This document shows, piece by piece, positions 8,582-17,181 of a stretch of DNA of 64,000 nucleotides. Source of the DNA: Brevundimonas sp. LM2 (GTDB lineage Bacteria; Pseudomonadota; Alphaproteobacteria; Caulobacterales; Caulobacteraceae); contig NZ_CP019508.1 in NCBI RefSeq assembly GCF_002002865.1, positions 434,001 to 498,000 on the forward strand, read 5' to 3'. How positions within the stretch are numbered: position 1 is the first letter of the stretch; each line of letters begins with the position of its first letter. Under the pieces are notes generated by a model. The model was given only the letters and a program-made list of their open reading frames with translations. It did no database searches and was not told the origin of the DNA. The translations under genes were made by a program, and so were the position numbers.

Positions 8582-8965
8582 ATGACCTTACCGCTGAAAC
8601 TCATTGCGCTCATGGCCGGGTCAGCCCTCGCCGGGGCTGTGCTTATGGCCTTCGCCCAGGCGCCCCGCTCCCCCTTCGATACGGAAATGACCGAGGCCAT
8701 GTTGCGCATGCACACCGCCATGACGATCGCGCCGACCGGCGATTCCGACCGCGACTTCGCCGCCATGATGATCCCCCATCATCAGGGCGCGGTCGACATG
8801 GCGCGGATCGAACTCGCCTACGGCAAGGACGAGCCGATGCGCCGTCTGGCCCAGGGGATCATCGTCGAACAGACCCAGGAGATCGCCTTGATGCAAGACT
8901 TCCTCGACCGCTCGGCCACCCGTCCGACGTCCAACGCGCCCGCCTCACCTCATACCGGACACTGA
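8582..8965 (+). CDS. DUF305 family exported protein
   Basis: A 128-residue protein with an N-terminal membrane or signal segment (LIALMAGSALAGAVLMAFAQ) and the DUF305 core. The core motif DRDFAAMMIPHHQGAVDMARIELAYGKDEPMRRLAQGIIVEQTQEIALM carries the paired histidines and methionines typical of this ferritin-like helical family. Members are often found near copper or redox-stress genes, and metal binding is suspected. I chose ATG 8582 because GGAGA lies eight bases before it; ATG 8567 would add five residues. It is the first gene rightward of the LysR box and is followed three bases later by the YVTN protein. Confidence 0.85.
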   Translation: MTLPLKLIALMAGSALAGAVLMAFAQAPRSPFDTEMTEAMLRMHTAMTIAPTGDSDRDFAAMMIPHHQGAVDMARIELAYGKDEPMRRLAQGIIVEQTQEIALMQDFLDRSATRPTSNAPASPHTGH

Positions 8966-8968
8966 CCC

Positions 8969-10408
8969 ATGACTTTCGTTTCGAAGACGCCCTTCGTCCT
9001 GGCGCTTGCCCTGATGGCATCCCCGGTCCTGGCCGATCAGGTTCCCGGCGCGGCGGCGGCGCCCGCCATCCCGATCAGCGGGCAGGATCGGTTCTATTCG
9101 GCCGACCAGTTCTCCAACACGGTCTCGGTGGTCGATCCCTCGACCAACAGCCTGCTGGGGGTGATTTCCCTCGGCGAGCCGACCCCGGCCAACCTCAGCC
9201 CGCTCTACAAAGGCCAATTGCTGGTTCACGGCATCGGCGCGGCGCCGGACGGCAAGACGATCGCCGTGGTCTCGATCGGGTCGAACTCGGTCAGCTTCAT
9301 CGATACGGCCACCAACGTCGTCAAACACACGACCTATGTCGGACGCTCTCCGCACGAGGCCTTCTTCACACCGGACGGCAAAGAGGTCTGGGTCACGGTG
9401 CGGGGCGAGGCCTACGTTTCGGTGCTGGACGCCGCGACCTATCAGGAGACAGCCCGGGTCGAGACGCCCAACGGGCCGGGCATGACCATCTTCTCGCCGG
9501 ACGGCCGTTACGCCTACATCTGCTCCAGCTTCAGCCCCGAGACAGTCGTGGTCGGGACTGCGACCCGTGAGATCGTCGGTCGGGTGGCCCAGGCCAGTCC
9601 GTTCTGCCCAGACATCGCCGCCACGCCCGATGGGAACCAGGTCTGGATGACGCTGAAGGACGTGGGCAAGACGATGGTGTTCGACGCCCGTCCACCATTT
9701 GCCGTGCTTCAGACGCTCGACACCGGCCCGCTGACCAATCACGTCAACATCGTGCGAAATCGGGATGGTCAGTTCGCCTATGTCACTGTGGGGACCGAGA
9801 ACGTCGTCAAGGTTTTCCGCACCGACACCTTCGACCCCGTGACCGAGATCGCGGTGGGGTCGCTGCCGCATGGTCTGTGGCCCTCCGGCGACGGCTCGCG
9901 AATCTATGTCGGGTTGGAGAATGGCGACGGCGTGGCGGTCATCGACACCCTGGCCAACCGCGTGATCGCCACCGTGCCGGTCGGTCAGGGACCGCAGGGC
10001 GTCACCTATGTGCCGCGTGCGGTCACCGAGGGTGACGGCAAGGCCAACCTCATGCCCCTGGGCGCCGCGCGCGCCTCGCATCAACTCGTTCTGACGGGCG
10101 ACGGCGACGCCCGGTCCCAGGCAACCCTGTTTGAGCAGGGGCAGGTCCAGATGCTGCAGATCGCCGCCGCAGGCCTCGAACCCGGCAAGCCCTATGTCCT
10201 CGCCTTCGCCAATGCGGCGGACGGATCAGGGACGCTGGAGCCTCTCGCGAAGTTCATGACCAATCCAGCCGGATCCGCCGTGGTCAACGCGGTGGGTCCC
10301 ATCCGCCAAGTCGTCGCCACCGACGCCGGCGCACCCCGCCGTTGGCTGGTCATCGCCTCGGGAACGCCGGAGGCGATCGGCCCGGTCGTCCAGAGACAGT
10401 CGGAATAG
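8969..10408 (+). CDS. Secreted YVTN-repeat beta-propeller protein
   Basis: A 479-residue exported protein. A signal peptide (TPFVLALALMASPVLA) is followed by about seven 40-residue beta-propeller blades, seen as repeated phrases such as NTVSVVDPSTNSLLGVI, NSVSFIDTATNVVKHT and GVAVIDTLANRVIATVPVG. The C-terminal 110 residues do not follow the repeat and may be a separate beta-domain. YVTN propellers act as binding scaffolds in the periplasm or at the cell surface, and some sit beside redox enzymes. No catalytic site is visible. The ATG lies three bases after the DUF305 stop and lacks a clear ribosome-binding site of its own, so coupling is likely. Confidence 0.85.
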   Translation: MTFVSKTPFVLALALMASPVLADQVPGAAAAPAIPISGQDRFYSADQFSNTVSVVDPSTNSLLGVISLGEPTPANLSPLYKGQLLVHGIGAAPDGKTIAVVSIGSNSVSFIDTATNVVKHTTYVGRSPHEAFFTPDGKEVWVTVRGEAYVSVLDAATYQETARVETPNGPGMTIFSPDGRYAYICSSFSPETVVVGTATREIVGRVAQASPFCPDIAATPDGNQVWMTLKDVGKTMVFDARPPFAVLQTLDTGPLTNHVNIVRNRDGQFAYVTVGTENVVKVFRTDTFDPVTEIAVGSLPHGLWPSGDGSRIYVGLENGDGVAVIDTLANRVIATVPVGQGPQGVTYVPRAVTEGDGKANLMPLGAARASHQLVLTGDGDARSQATLFEQGQVQMLQIAAAGLEPGKPYVLAFANAADGSGTLEPLAKFMTNPAGSAVVNAVGPIRQVVATDAGAPRRWLVIASGTPEAIGPVVQRQSE

Positions 10409-10419
10409 GACCGGCCGCC

Positions 10420-11088
10420 ATGCGTATCGACAAGTTCGTCCATAGCTGCCTGCGCCTGACGATCGGCCAGGAGCGACTGCTCTTCGATCCGGGCAAGTTC
10501 TCGTTCGTGGACAGACGGGTCGATCCCGCTGTCTTTTCGGACGTCTCGGCGATCGTCCTGACGCACGGCCATCCCGACCACATCGACCCTGACGCTCTGG
10601 GCAGGATCGTGCAGGCGAGTGGCGCAACGCTCGTCGGCAACGGCGAGGTCGCCAACAAGCTCAGCGAGAAGGGCCTGTCGGTCACGGTGTTCGAGGAAGG
10701 CGAACGGACCTTCGGCGCGTTCCGGCTACAGGCCCAGCCGGTCGCGCATGAGCCCATCCTGTCGGACGAGAGCCCACAACTGACCGCCTTCCTCGTCAAC
10801 GACGTCTTCTTCAACCCGGGCGACAGTTTCGACAGCCGTCTGGATCGATTCGTGGGCGTGGAGGTGCTGGCCCTTCCGGTGATGGCGCCCTTTCTGACCG
10901 AGCTCACCGTCCATGCCTTCGCCAAGCGGATGAAGCCGAAATCTGTCGTGCCGGTCCATGACGGCTACGCGCGCGACTATTTCCTCAAGCAGCGTTACGA
11001 CGTCTACGAGCCCTATCTAGACAAAGTCGGGATTAAGCTGCACCGGCCAATGACGCCCGGAGACGGGTTTGACGTCGCCGACCAATGA
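10420..11088 (+). CDS. Metallo-beta-lactamase-fold hydrolase (UlaG-like)
   Basis: A 222-residue MBL-fold protein. The metal-binding signature THGHPDHID (HxHxDH) is intact. Further ligands are likely at HEPI, FNPGDSF and PVHDGYARDYF. The start MRIDKFVHSCLRLTIGQERLLFDPG and the end are typical of the UlaG/RomA-like group, often annotated as Zn-dependent hydrolases of unknown substrate. It follows the YVTN gene by 11 bases and closes this small operon. Nothing in the sequence tells whether the substrate is a lactone, a phosphodiester or a thioester. Confidence 0.85.
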   Translation: MRIDKFVHSCLRLTIGQERLLFDPGKFSFVDRRVDPAVFSDVSAIVLTHGHPDHIDPDALGRIVQASGATLVGNGEVANKLSEKGLSVTVFEEGERTFGAFRLQAQPVAHEPILSDESPQLTAFLVNDVFFNPGDSFDSRLDRFVGVEVLALPVMAPFLTELTVHAFAKRMKPKSVVPVHDGYARDYFLKQRYDVYEPYLDKVGIKLHRPMTPGDGFDVADQ

Positions 11089-11588
11089 CGATTGACGCAG
11101 CCTGCGTCTCCATCGGCTTGGCGCGATCGCGAGCAAAAGGTCGTGGCTCGCCATGGTCACTCAGGTGGATGTCGCCCTTGCGAGGTGACCGTCGTGTCAG
11201 CTCATGGCGCGTTGCCGATACGCGTAAATAGGCGGCGCGAATGGTGCTCGCGCCTCATAACGGCAGGCTTAAGGCCACGCCGCTTGACCAGGTGAGGCGG
11301 GCGCATGCGCCAGGATTAACGGATCGAAGCGACCACGCGCCACCAAGCTGTCGGGTGAGCGCGGTGATGATCCGAAGGCCGAGACTGATCGGTTCGCCGC
11401 CCGCAAAGCGGCCCTAGGATGTTCGCTACATGCCATCGACCGGGCGCGTCTGCGGTTCCGTGAACAGCCGGCGTGGGCCGTAGCGAAGTCGTCGCCACTT
11501 GGCGCACCTCGGAGGCCGTGCCTGCGCTGGTACATTCCGCTAAGCCGACGTGCTAGGTGCCGCCATTGGCGTTAACAAGGGCAGGGCG
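11089..11588. other. Gene-free stretch before the fluoride unit
   Basis: About 500 bases follow the MBL gene. The open frames here are short, have no ribosome-binding sites and do not resemble any family I know. I see no transposase remnant or clear terminator. The only clear signals begin at 11589 (promoter and riboswitch of the next unit). Confidence 0.5.
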
Positions 11589-11618
11589 TTGACACCGACA
11601 AGATCGACACCTTATTCG
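11589..11618 (+). promoter_or_regulatory. Promoter of the fluoride-riboswitch unit
   Basis: A perfect -35 hexamer TTGACA (11589-11594) is followed after 17-18 bases by TTATTC/TATTCG as a weak -10. Transcription would begin a few bases later, almost exactly at the first base of the riboswitch fold (11626). The location agrees with a dedicated promoter, separate from the LysR-controlled genes. Confidence 0.6.
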
Positions 11619-11625
11619 TAGTTCT

Positions 11626-11690
11626 GGCGATGGATTTCCGCCTGGCGTCATGCCGAACCGCTCCTCAGGAAGGAGCTGATGATTCCTACT
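11626..11690 (+). promoter_or_regulatory. Fluoride riboswitch (crcB motif)
   Basis: The leader of the CLC gene contains the crcB-motif landmarks in order: GGCGATGG at the 5' end, a CCGCC partner, AACCGC, a stem-loop formed by GCTCCT and AGGAGC, and then TGATGATTCCTAC. An extra small hairpin (GGC/GCC) lies between the first stem and AACCGC. This RNA class binds Mg-coordinated fluoride and turns on fluoride-export genes. The 3' end lies about 32 bases before the GTG start, so control of translation or of an early terminator is possible; I see no obvious terminator stem. Confidence 0.88.
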
Positions 11691-11721
11691 TTCGTGCGGC
11701 TAGCCGCTCAAAGGAGGAATC

Positions 11722-13143
11722 GTGCCTGTAGAGTCCAATCAGTCGTATCCACCATTTGCCGCCTTTATTCGCAGGCGTGCCGATCACCTGATTTCGGCCT
11801 TGCGGTGGGCGCTGATCATTGCGCCCACGGCCGCCATGATCGGCTCGCTGTGCGCTCTGTTTCTGTGGAGTCTGGACCTCGCAACGCGGGCGCGGTTCGA
11901 TCACCCCTGGTTGCTGTTTCTGCTTCCTTTGGCCGGCCTCGCGGTCGGCTTGCTTTATCACCGGCTCGGACGCGAAGCGGAGGGAGGCAACAATCTGATC
12001 GTGGAGCAGATTCACGAGCCGGGGGGCGGCATTCCCCTTCGCATGGCGCCGCTCATCCTGATCGCGACTGTCATCACCCATCTGTTTGGTGGTTCGGCGG
12101 GTCGGGAGGGCACAGCAGTGCAGCTGGGCGGCAGCTTGGCCAGCGCCTTCGCAAAGGTCTTCCGATTGGACCCGCCCGACATACGCGTCTTGTTGATGGC
12201 CGGAATCGCTGCGGGCTTCGGCGCGGTGTTCGGTACGCCCGTGGCCGGGGCGGTCTTCGCGTTGGAAGTGCTGACCGTTGGGCGCATTCAATACACGGCC
12301 CTGATTCCCTGCCTTGCGGCGGCGTTGGTCGGCGACTGGGTCTGCCACGCCTGGGGCATCGGGCATATCGCCTATCAGATCGCCTATCATGTCGCGCCGA
12401 GCGCGTTCGCGATCGAACCTTTGATGTTGGCCAAGGTCGCTGTGGCCGGCGTCGCCTTCGGCCTTGTCAGCCTGTTGTTCGCCGAGGCGCAGCATCGCAT
12501 CAGTGCGTTATTCAAACGCCTTATCCCGTATGCGCCCTTTCGCCCGGCTGTGGGCGGGGTGATCCTGATTCTGATGGTGTTCGCTTTGGGCACCCGGGAG
12601 TATCTCGGGCTGGGCGTCTGGTCGCCCAATCCGGGCGACGCGACCATTCTCGGCTTCTTCGATCCCAGTCACCCTGACTATTGGAGCTGGCTGCTGAAGC
12701 TCGCCTTCACCGTCGTCACGCTGGGGGCGGGGTTTAAGGGGGGCGAGGTCACGCCGCTGTTCTTCATCGGCGCGGCGCTGGGCAACGCCCTGGCTTGGCT
12801 ACTCGGCGCGCCGCCGGAACTGTTCGCCGCCCTCGGCTTCGTGGCCGTGTTCGCCGGCGCTTCGAATACGCCCCTCGCCAGCACCATCCTCGGCGTCGAG
12901 CTCTTCGGCGGCGAACATACGGCCTATATCGCAGTGGCTTGTTTCGTCGCCTACCTCTGCAGCGGCCATTCGGGCATCTACCTTTCCCAGCGTCTGGGCG
13001 TTCCCAAGAGCGACGCCGGTCTGCTCAAGCCGGACATGCCCTTGCGCCAGGCCCGCCTTCTGACCGTGGCCGCCACCTTCCGGCGAGGCGTGGCCGGCGC
13101 GTCCCCATCGTCCCCCGCACCTCCGGCGAGCGAGCAGCCATGA
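11722..13143 (+). CDS. CLC-F type fluoride/proton antiporter
   Basis: A 473-residue CLC-family membrane protein with the usual many hydrophobic helices. It has the features that set fluoride-exporting CLC-F proteins apart from chloride CLCs. The first selectivity loop is [11 protein letters not shown] (near residues 88-98) instead of the GSGIP loop, and the gating-glutamate loop is GREGTAVQ (127-134) rather than GREGP. The start is a GTG with AAGGAGG four bases upstream. The gene is preceded by a fluoride riboswitch, which is strong independent support. It expels fluoride in exchange for protons. Its stop overlaps the DUF190 start (ATGA). Confidence 0.9.
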   Translation: MPVESNQSYPPFAAFIRRRADHLISALRWALIIAPTAAMIGSLCALFLWSLDLATRARFDHPWLLFLLPLAGLAVGLLYHRLGREAEGGNNLIVEQIHEPGGGIPLRMAPLILIATVITHLFGGSAGREGTAVQLGGSLASAFAKVFRLDPPDIRVLLMAGIAAGFGAVFGTPVAGAVFALEVLTVGRIQYTALIPCLAAALVGDWVCHAWGIGHIAYQIAYHVAPSAFAIEPLMLAKVAVAGVAFGLVSLLFAEAQHRISALFKRLIPYAPFRPAVGGVILILMVFALGTREYLGLGVWSPNPGDATILGFFDPSHPDYWSWLLKLAFTVVTLGAGFKGGEVTPLFFIGAALGNALAWLLGAPPELFAALGFVAVFAGASNTPLASTILGVELFGGEHTAYIAVACFVAYLCSGHSGIYLSQRLGVPKSDAGLLKPDMPLRQARLLTVAATFRRGVAGASPSSPAPPASEQP

Positions 13144-13508
13144 CCCTTTCCCACACGGTGTCCGTTCAGGACATCGGCATGATCCGCATCTATCTGAAAC
13201 CCCGTGAAAAAGCCGTCGAGAGTACGCTCAAACGGTTTTGGCACGCCAAGCCGCTTTATCGTCAGCTCGTCGAACAGGCCAAGGCGTCCGGTCTCGTGAA
13301 TGCCATCGCCCATCAGACGCATTATGGTTACAGCAATCACGGTCGAGTTCAGGCGGAAGGCTATGAACTCGCCAACCCCGAGCTCACCATGTGCGTCGAA
13401 CTGATCGGCGCCCGTGAGCAGTTGGAAGCCTTTTGCGCCACCCACGGCGCCGTGCTGGCCAACAAGGTCATCGTCTACAAACATCTTGAACACTGGCGAG
13501 TGTCCTGA
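13140..13508 (+). CDS. DUF190 family protein, fluoride-unit partner
   Basis: A 122-residue PII-like small protein of the DUF190 family, with the typical phrases [28 protein letters not shown] and [20 protein letters not shown]190 genes commonly lie beside crcB or CLC-F fluoride exporters and are thought to modulate them. No biochemical role can be read from the sequence. The ATG overlaps the CLC stop by four bases, so the two are translated together under the riboswitch. It ends the cargo block; only a decayed trbB tail and the trbC promoter follow. Confidence 0.85.
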   Translation: MTLSHTVSVQDIGMIRIYLKPREKAVESTLKRFWHAKPLYRQLVEQAKASGLVNAIAHQTHYGYSNHGRVQAEGYELANPELTMCVELIGAREQLEAFCATHGAVLANKVIVYKHLEHWRVS

Positions 13509-13740
13509 CTATGCGGTCGAGCCGACCGGCCAGCGCATGTCCGCTTAGGGTCGGGAACTGTCTTAGCTAATCGGCCGGATAGGACTCTCGTACCCACCCT
13601 CAATGTCGTGTTTGAGGCCGACAGTGAATGACCGCTTCTGGCGCATTTCAGACCCAAGGCGCGCCCCAAATCTCTTGATTCACGCTCCCATCATCGCACC
13701 TCGAAAGGGCCGTTCGGGGAGGCAGTCGGCCAAAACTTTC

Positions 13741-13882
13741 TCCTGGACGCCTCGCCGCACGATCATCGACGGATCGATTGGATGTCCACATCCGGCGGAC
13801 CGTCACCGGACGGCAGGTCCAGGCTGTGCTCGGCGTCGAGCCCTTGGGCGACAACGGCTAGGCGATCAGTGTCCTGGCCTGA
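13741..13882 (+). pseudogene. trbB: Decayed 3' end of a second, diverged trbB
   Basis: The last 100 bases (13783-13882) match the last 100 bases of the intact trbB (913-1012) at 89 positions, including the stop. In trbB frame seven of the eleven differences are silent, three change the residue and one makes an internal TAG (Tyr to stop). A weaker match with a small deletion reaches back to about 13741. The excess of silent changes suggests the copy diverged as a working gene in another ICE before it was truncated. The 231 bases before it (13509-13740) hold nothing I recognise. Confidence 0.85.
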
Positions 13883-13945
13883 GGCCAATCTTCCACTTGG
13901 AATTGAGGCGGCGTCGTTCGGCAACGAGCGCTGCCGGGCACGAAA

Positions 13946-14053
13946 CGCAAGTCGTGGAAAGTCGCCGCCGCAGTCGGGGCGACTTTCGGACCGCAAGTCA
14001 TCGCAAGTCGTATTTTGAGTTGTGACAAGTTGTCTGTCAGTCGTCCGCAAGTC
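13946..14053 (+). repeat. Four copies of CGCAAGTC upstream of trbC
   Basis: CGCAAGTC occurs at 13946, 13992, 14002 and 14046. Variants GAAAGTCG and ACAAGTTG and an inverted copy (CGACTTTC) lie between them. The cluster lies just upstream of a probable trbC promoter, so binding sites for an ICE regulator are the simplest reading. Iterons are less likely, as spacing is uneven and no replication gene is near. Confidence 0.55.
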
Positions 14054-14067
14054 GCGTAAAATAATCG

Positions 14068-14093
14068 ATCCACAGAGTTGACAACCTGTGGAT
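14068..14093 (+). promoter_or_regulatory. Palindromic operator over the trbC -35 box
   Basis: A perfect 8-base inverted repeat, ATCCACAG and CTGTGGAT, flanks a 10-base centre that contains TTGACA (14078-14083). The -10 is unclear; TTGCAA or TGCAAT 18-19 bases downstream are candidates. A repressor bound here would block the promoter that must drive trbC onward now that trbB is displaced. AGGAAG lies before the trbC ATG. Confidence 0.5.
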
Positions 14094-14151
14094 ATATTTG
14101 CTTGCAATGTAGTGCATCGCGCTGAGACGCGCTGAACACAGGAAGCAAGAC

Positions 14152-14472
14152 ATGCGTGGAAGACTTGGGCGCCGCCTGTTCGGCGCGATGATGACGTGCG
14201 GCCTGATGATGGCCGGGCCGGCCCTGGCCGGAGGGTCGGGGATGCCCTGGGAGGGACCGCTCCAGCAGGTGGTCCAGTCCATCACCGGGCCCGTGGTCCA
14301 GGCCGCAGCGGTCGTTGCGGTGGTCGTTTTCGGCGCCGGGATCGCGATGAGCGAGAACGGATCCTCGATGCGGCGCGGTCTCGGCATCATGTTCGGCCTC
14401 TGCATCGCCTTCGCGGCCTCGACCTTCTTCCTCGACTTCTTCGGCTTCGCCGGCGGGGCGGAGATCGGATGA
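14152..14472 (+). CDS. trbC: TrbC, conjugal pilin subunit
   Basis: A 106-residue VirB2/TrbC-type pilin precursor. It has a signal peptide (MMTCGLMMAGPALAGG) and two hydrophobic helices (VVQAAAVVAVVVFGAGIAM and GLGIMFGLCIAFAASTFFLDFF) with a short basic loop between. In the RP4 family the processed product is cyclised by TraF, whose gene is present at the end of this operon. Its stop overlaps trbD. Confidence 0.92.
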   Translation: MRGRLGRRLFGAMMTCGLMMAGPALAGGSGMPWEGPLQQVVQSITGPVVQAAAVVAVVVFGAGIAMSENGSSMRRGLGIMFGLCIAFAASTFFLDFFGFAGGAEIG

Positions 14473-14750
14473 TGGCCGGCTCCCTCCAAGACGGCCGACC
14501 GGAGGGCTGGGATCTTCCGGTCGCCCAGGCCCTGACCGAGCCGATCCTCATGGCCGGGATGCCTCGGGACTACGCCATCGCCATGGGGACGATCGCGGTG
14601 GTGCTCGGCCTGGCTCTGCGGATCTGGTGGCTCGGCCTTCTGTGGTGGGCCGTCGCCCACGCGATCGGCTTGTGGGCGGCCAGAGCGGACCGCCGGTTCT
14701 TCGATGTGCTTCGGCGCCACCTCGCCCTGCCTGGCCACATGGACGCGTGA
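14469..14750 (+). CDS. trbD: TrbD, VirB3-type inner-membrane protein
   Basis: A 93-residue protein with one or two membrane segments (IAMGTIAVVLGLALRIWWLGLLWWAVAHAIGLWAA). It matches VirB3/TrbD in size, topology and position between trbC and trbE. It starts at the first of two adjacent ATGs overlapping the trbC stop. TrbD works with the TrbE ATPase in pilus assembly at the inner membrane. Confidence 0.88.
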   Translation: MMAGSLQDGRPEGWDLPVAQALTEPILMAGMPRDYAIAMGTIAVVLGLALRIWWLGLLWWAVAHAIGLWAARADRRFFDVLRRHLALPGHMDA

Positions 14751-14757
14751 GGGGCCG

Positions 14758-17181
14758 ATGCGCTTTCTCGAAGAACATCGCAGACGCCCGGCGGCCCTGG
14801 CCGACCATCTGCCCTGGGCCGCCCTGGTCGCGCCGGGCGTGATCCTCAACAAGGACGGCTCCTTCACCACGGGCTTCCGGTTCCGGGGACCGGACCTGGA
14901 ATCCTCGACCGAGGACGAGTTGATGGCCGTCCGGGCGCGTCTGAACAATGCGCTGAAGCGTCTCGGGACGGGCTGGTGCCTGCATATGGAGGCGCGCCGC
15001 CGTGAGGCCGCCCCCTATCCGGAGAGCGCGTTCGACCTGGATGTCGCCTGGCTTCTCGATGAAGAGCGCCGAAGCCGGTTCGAGGCTGGCGACCCCGCCT
15101 TCGAGACGGATTTTCGCCTGGCCCTGACTTGGCTGCCGCCGGCCGACGAGACGCGGAGAATGGAGCGCTGGCTGTTCGACGGCCTGGCCAAGGGCGGCGC
15201 GGACTGGCGCCAGGCCGTGGCGGTCTTCACCCGTGAGGCGGCGACCACGCTCGACCTCCTGTCGGACGCCCTGCCCGAGATCGATCCGCTCGACGACACC
15301 GAACTGCTGACCTGGTTGCACGACTGCGTGTCGCCGAGGACCTTCCCGGTCGCCGCGCCGGATTCACCGATGTATCTGGACGCCTGGCTGGCGGACGCCG
15401 ACCTTTCCGGCGGGATCGCCCCACGCCTCGGCGACCGCTGGCTCAAGGTTGTGTCGGTGCGCGGCCTGCCATCGGTCACCCGGCCCGGCTTGCTCGATGC
15501 GCTCGGCGCCCTGCCGTTTCCCTACCGCTGGACGGCCCGCTGGATCGGGCTCGACAAGCCTGAGGCCGAGCGCGAGATCGTCAAGCTGAGGAAGCGCTGG
15601 TTCGCCAAGCGCAAGGGTGTCGGTGTTCTCCTGCGTGAAGCCATCACCAAGGAGGAGGTGCCGCTCCTCGATACCGACGCGGCTTCCAAGACCGAGGAGT
15701 GCGACGGCGCCCTGGCCGCCTTGGGGGCCGAGGCCTGCGCCTTCGGCTATCTGACCCTGACGGTGACCGTGCTCGACGCGACGGAGGCCGGCGCGGCCGC
15801 CAAGGCGAGGGCCATCGAGGCCGCGTTGAACGCTCAGGGGCTGCTGGCCCGGATCGAGGACCTCAATGCCGTGGAGGCCTGGCTTGGCTCCCTGCCGGGC
15901 GAGCCCTATGCCGACGTCCGCCGACCGCTCGTCTCGACCCTGAACTTGGCCGATCTGCTGCCGGTGTCGGCGGTCTGGGCCGGCCCGTCCCTGGACCTGA
16001 ACCTAAACGGCCCACCATTGGCGACGGCCCGGACGACAGGGTCGACCCCCTTCCGTCTCGCGCTCCATGTCGGCGACGTCGGCCATGCCATGGTCGTCGG
16101 GCCAACGGGCTCGGGCAAGAGCGCGCTCCTGTCCTTTCTGGCGCTGCAGTGGTTCCGTTACCCGGACGCCCGGGTCGTCTTCTTCGACAAGGGCCGTTCG
16201 GCCCGGGCGGCGACCCTGGCGGCCGGCGGTTGCTGGCGTGCGCTGGAGCCCGGCGCGCGGTTCTCGCTGCAGCCTCTGGCGCGCATCGACCAGGAGATCG
16301 AACGGGCCTGGGCGTCGGAATGGATCGCCGAGACCGTCCGGCTCGCGGGGCTGGAGCCTGTACCAAGGATCCGTGAAGAGATCTGGGCAGCGCTCGCGGC
16401 CCTGGCCGACGCCCCCTTGGCGCAGCGCACGCTGACGGTCTTCTGCGCCCTGGTGCAGGATAAGGCCGTCGCCGCAGCGCTGGAGCCCCTGACACTCAAA
16501 GGTCCGCACGGCGCCCTGCTCGACGGAGAGGGCGAGGCGCTCGTTCCCAGCCGGTTCGACACCTTCGAGCTGGAAAGCCTGATGGCCACGCCCTCGGCCG
16601 TAGCTCCGGTTCTCTCGGCGCTCTTCCATCATCTCGAACGCAGCTTTGACGGTCGACCCATGCTGCTGGTGCTCGACGAGGCCTGGCTCTTCCTCGGCGA
16701 GACCGCCTTTGCCGCCAAGATCAGGGAGTGGCTCAAGACCCTGCGCAAGAAGCGGGTGGCGGTCGTCTTCGCCACCCAAAGCCTGGACGACGTGGCGGCC
16801 TCGCCGATCGCGACCAGTCTGATCGAGAGCTGTCCGACCCAGGTCTTCCTGCCCAACCCCCGCGCGCTCGAACCGTCTTCGGCCCGCCTCTATCAGGGGT
16901 TCGGCCTGAACCGGCGCCAGCTCGAGCTGATCGCCTTCGCCACGCCCAAGCGGGCCTATTACTGGCGCCAGCCGCGCGGCCGACGCCTGTTCGATCTGCG
17001 CCTGACCGGCGTGGCCCTCGCCCTATGCGGGGCCAGCGCGCCGGAAGACCAGACCCTCATCGACGACATCCTCGCCGCCTCCGGAGAGGCCGGATTCGCG
17101 CGGGAATTTCTCACAGCCAAGGGAGTGCACAATGTTGATGCCGTTTTCGACGCCTTCGCCCGACCGCTCGCGGCCGAATAG
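14758..17181 (+). CDS. trbE: TrbE, VirB4-type conjugation ATPase
   Basis: An 807-residue VirB4/TrbE ATPase, the largest conserved motor of the conjugative type IV system. The Walker A motif GPTGSGKSALLSF lies near residues 445-457, the Walker B MLLVLDEAWLFLGE comes later, and ATQSLDD (Q-loop-like) follows. The N-terminal half is the CagE/TrbE domain. The ATG at 14758 is chosen because it follows trbD by seven bases and gives a normal family start (MRFLEEHRRRPAALADHLPWA). It overlaps trbJ by 50 bases. Confidence 0.95.
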   Translation: MRFLEEHRRRPAALADHLPWAALVAPGVILNKDGSFTTGFRFRGPDLESSTEDELMAVRARLNNALKRLGTGWCLHMEARRREAAPYPESAFDLDVAWLLDEERRSRFEAGDPAFETDFRLALTWLPPADETRRMERWLFDGLAKGGADWRQAVAVFTREAATTLDLLSDALPEIDPLDDTELLTWLHDCVSPRTFPVAAPDSPMYLDAWLADADLSGGIAPRLGDRWLKVVSVRGLPSVTRPGLLDALGALPFPYRWTARWIGLDKPEAEREIVKLRKRWFAKRKGVGVLLREAITKEEVPLLDTDAASKTEECDGALAALGAEACAFGYLTLTVTVLDATEAGAAAKARAIEAALNAQGLLARIEDLNAVEAWLGSLPGEPYADVRRPLVSTLNLADLLPVSAVWAGPSLDLNLNGPPLATARTTGSTPFRLALHVGDVGHAMVVGPTGSGKSALLSFLALQWFRYPDARVVFFDKGRSARAATLAAGGCWRALEPGARFSLQPLARIDQEIERAWASEWIAETVRLAGLEPVPRIREEIWAALAALADAPLAQRTLTVFCALVQDKAVAAALEPLTLKGPHGALLDGEGEALVPSRFDTFELESLMATPSAVAPVLSALFHHLERSFDGRPMLLVLDEAWLFLGETAFAAKIREWLKTLRKKRVAVVFATQSLDDVAASPIATSLIESCPTQVFLPNPRALEPSSARLYQGFGLNRRQLELIAFATPKRAYYWRQPRGRRLFDLRLTGVALALCGASAPEDQTLIDDILAASGEAGFAREFLTAKGVHNVDAVFDAFARPLAAE

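Noticed and set aside
8945..10084. A 379-residue minus-strand frame opposite the YVTN gene
   Set aside because: It has no ribosome-binding site or recognisable motif, and the plus-strand gene shows clear propeller repeats.
11722..13143. Ordinary chloride channel/antiporter ClcA
   Set aside because: The GGNN and GREGT loops and the fluoride riboswitch in the leader point to the CLC-F type.
13783..13882. Target-site duplication of trbB made by the cargo insertion
   Set aside because: The copies differ at 11 of 100 positions with mostly silent changes, too many for a recent duplication; I treat it as a relic from a related ICE.
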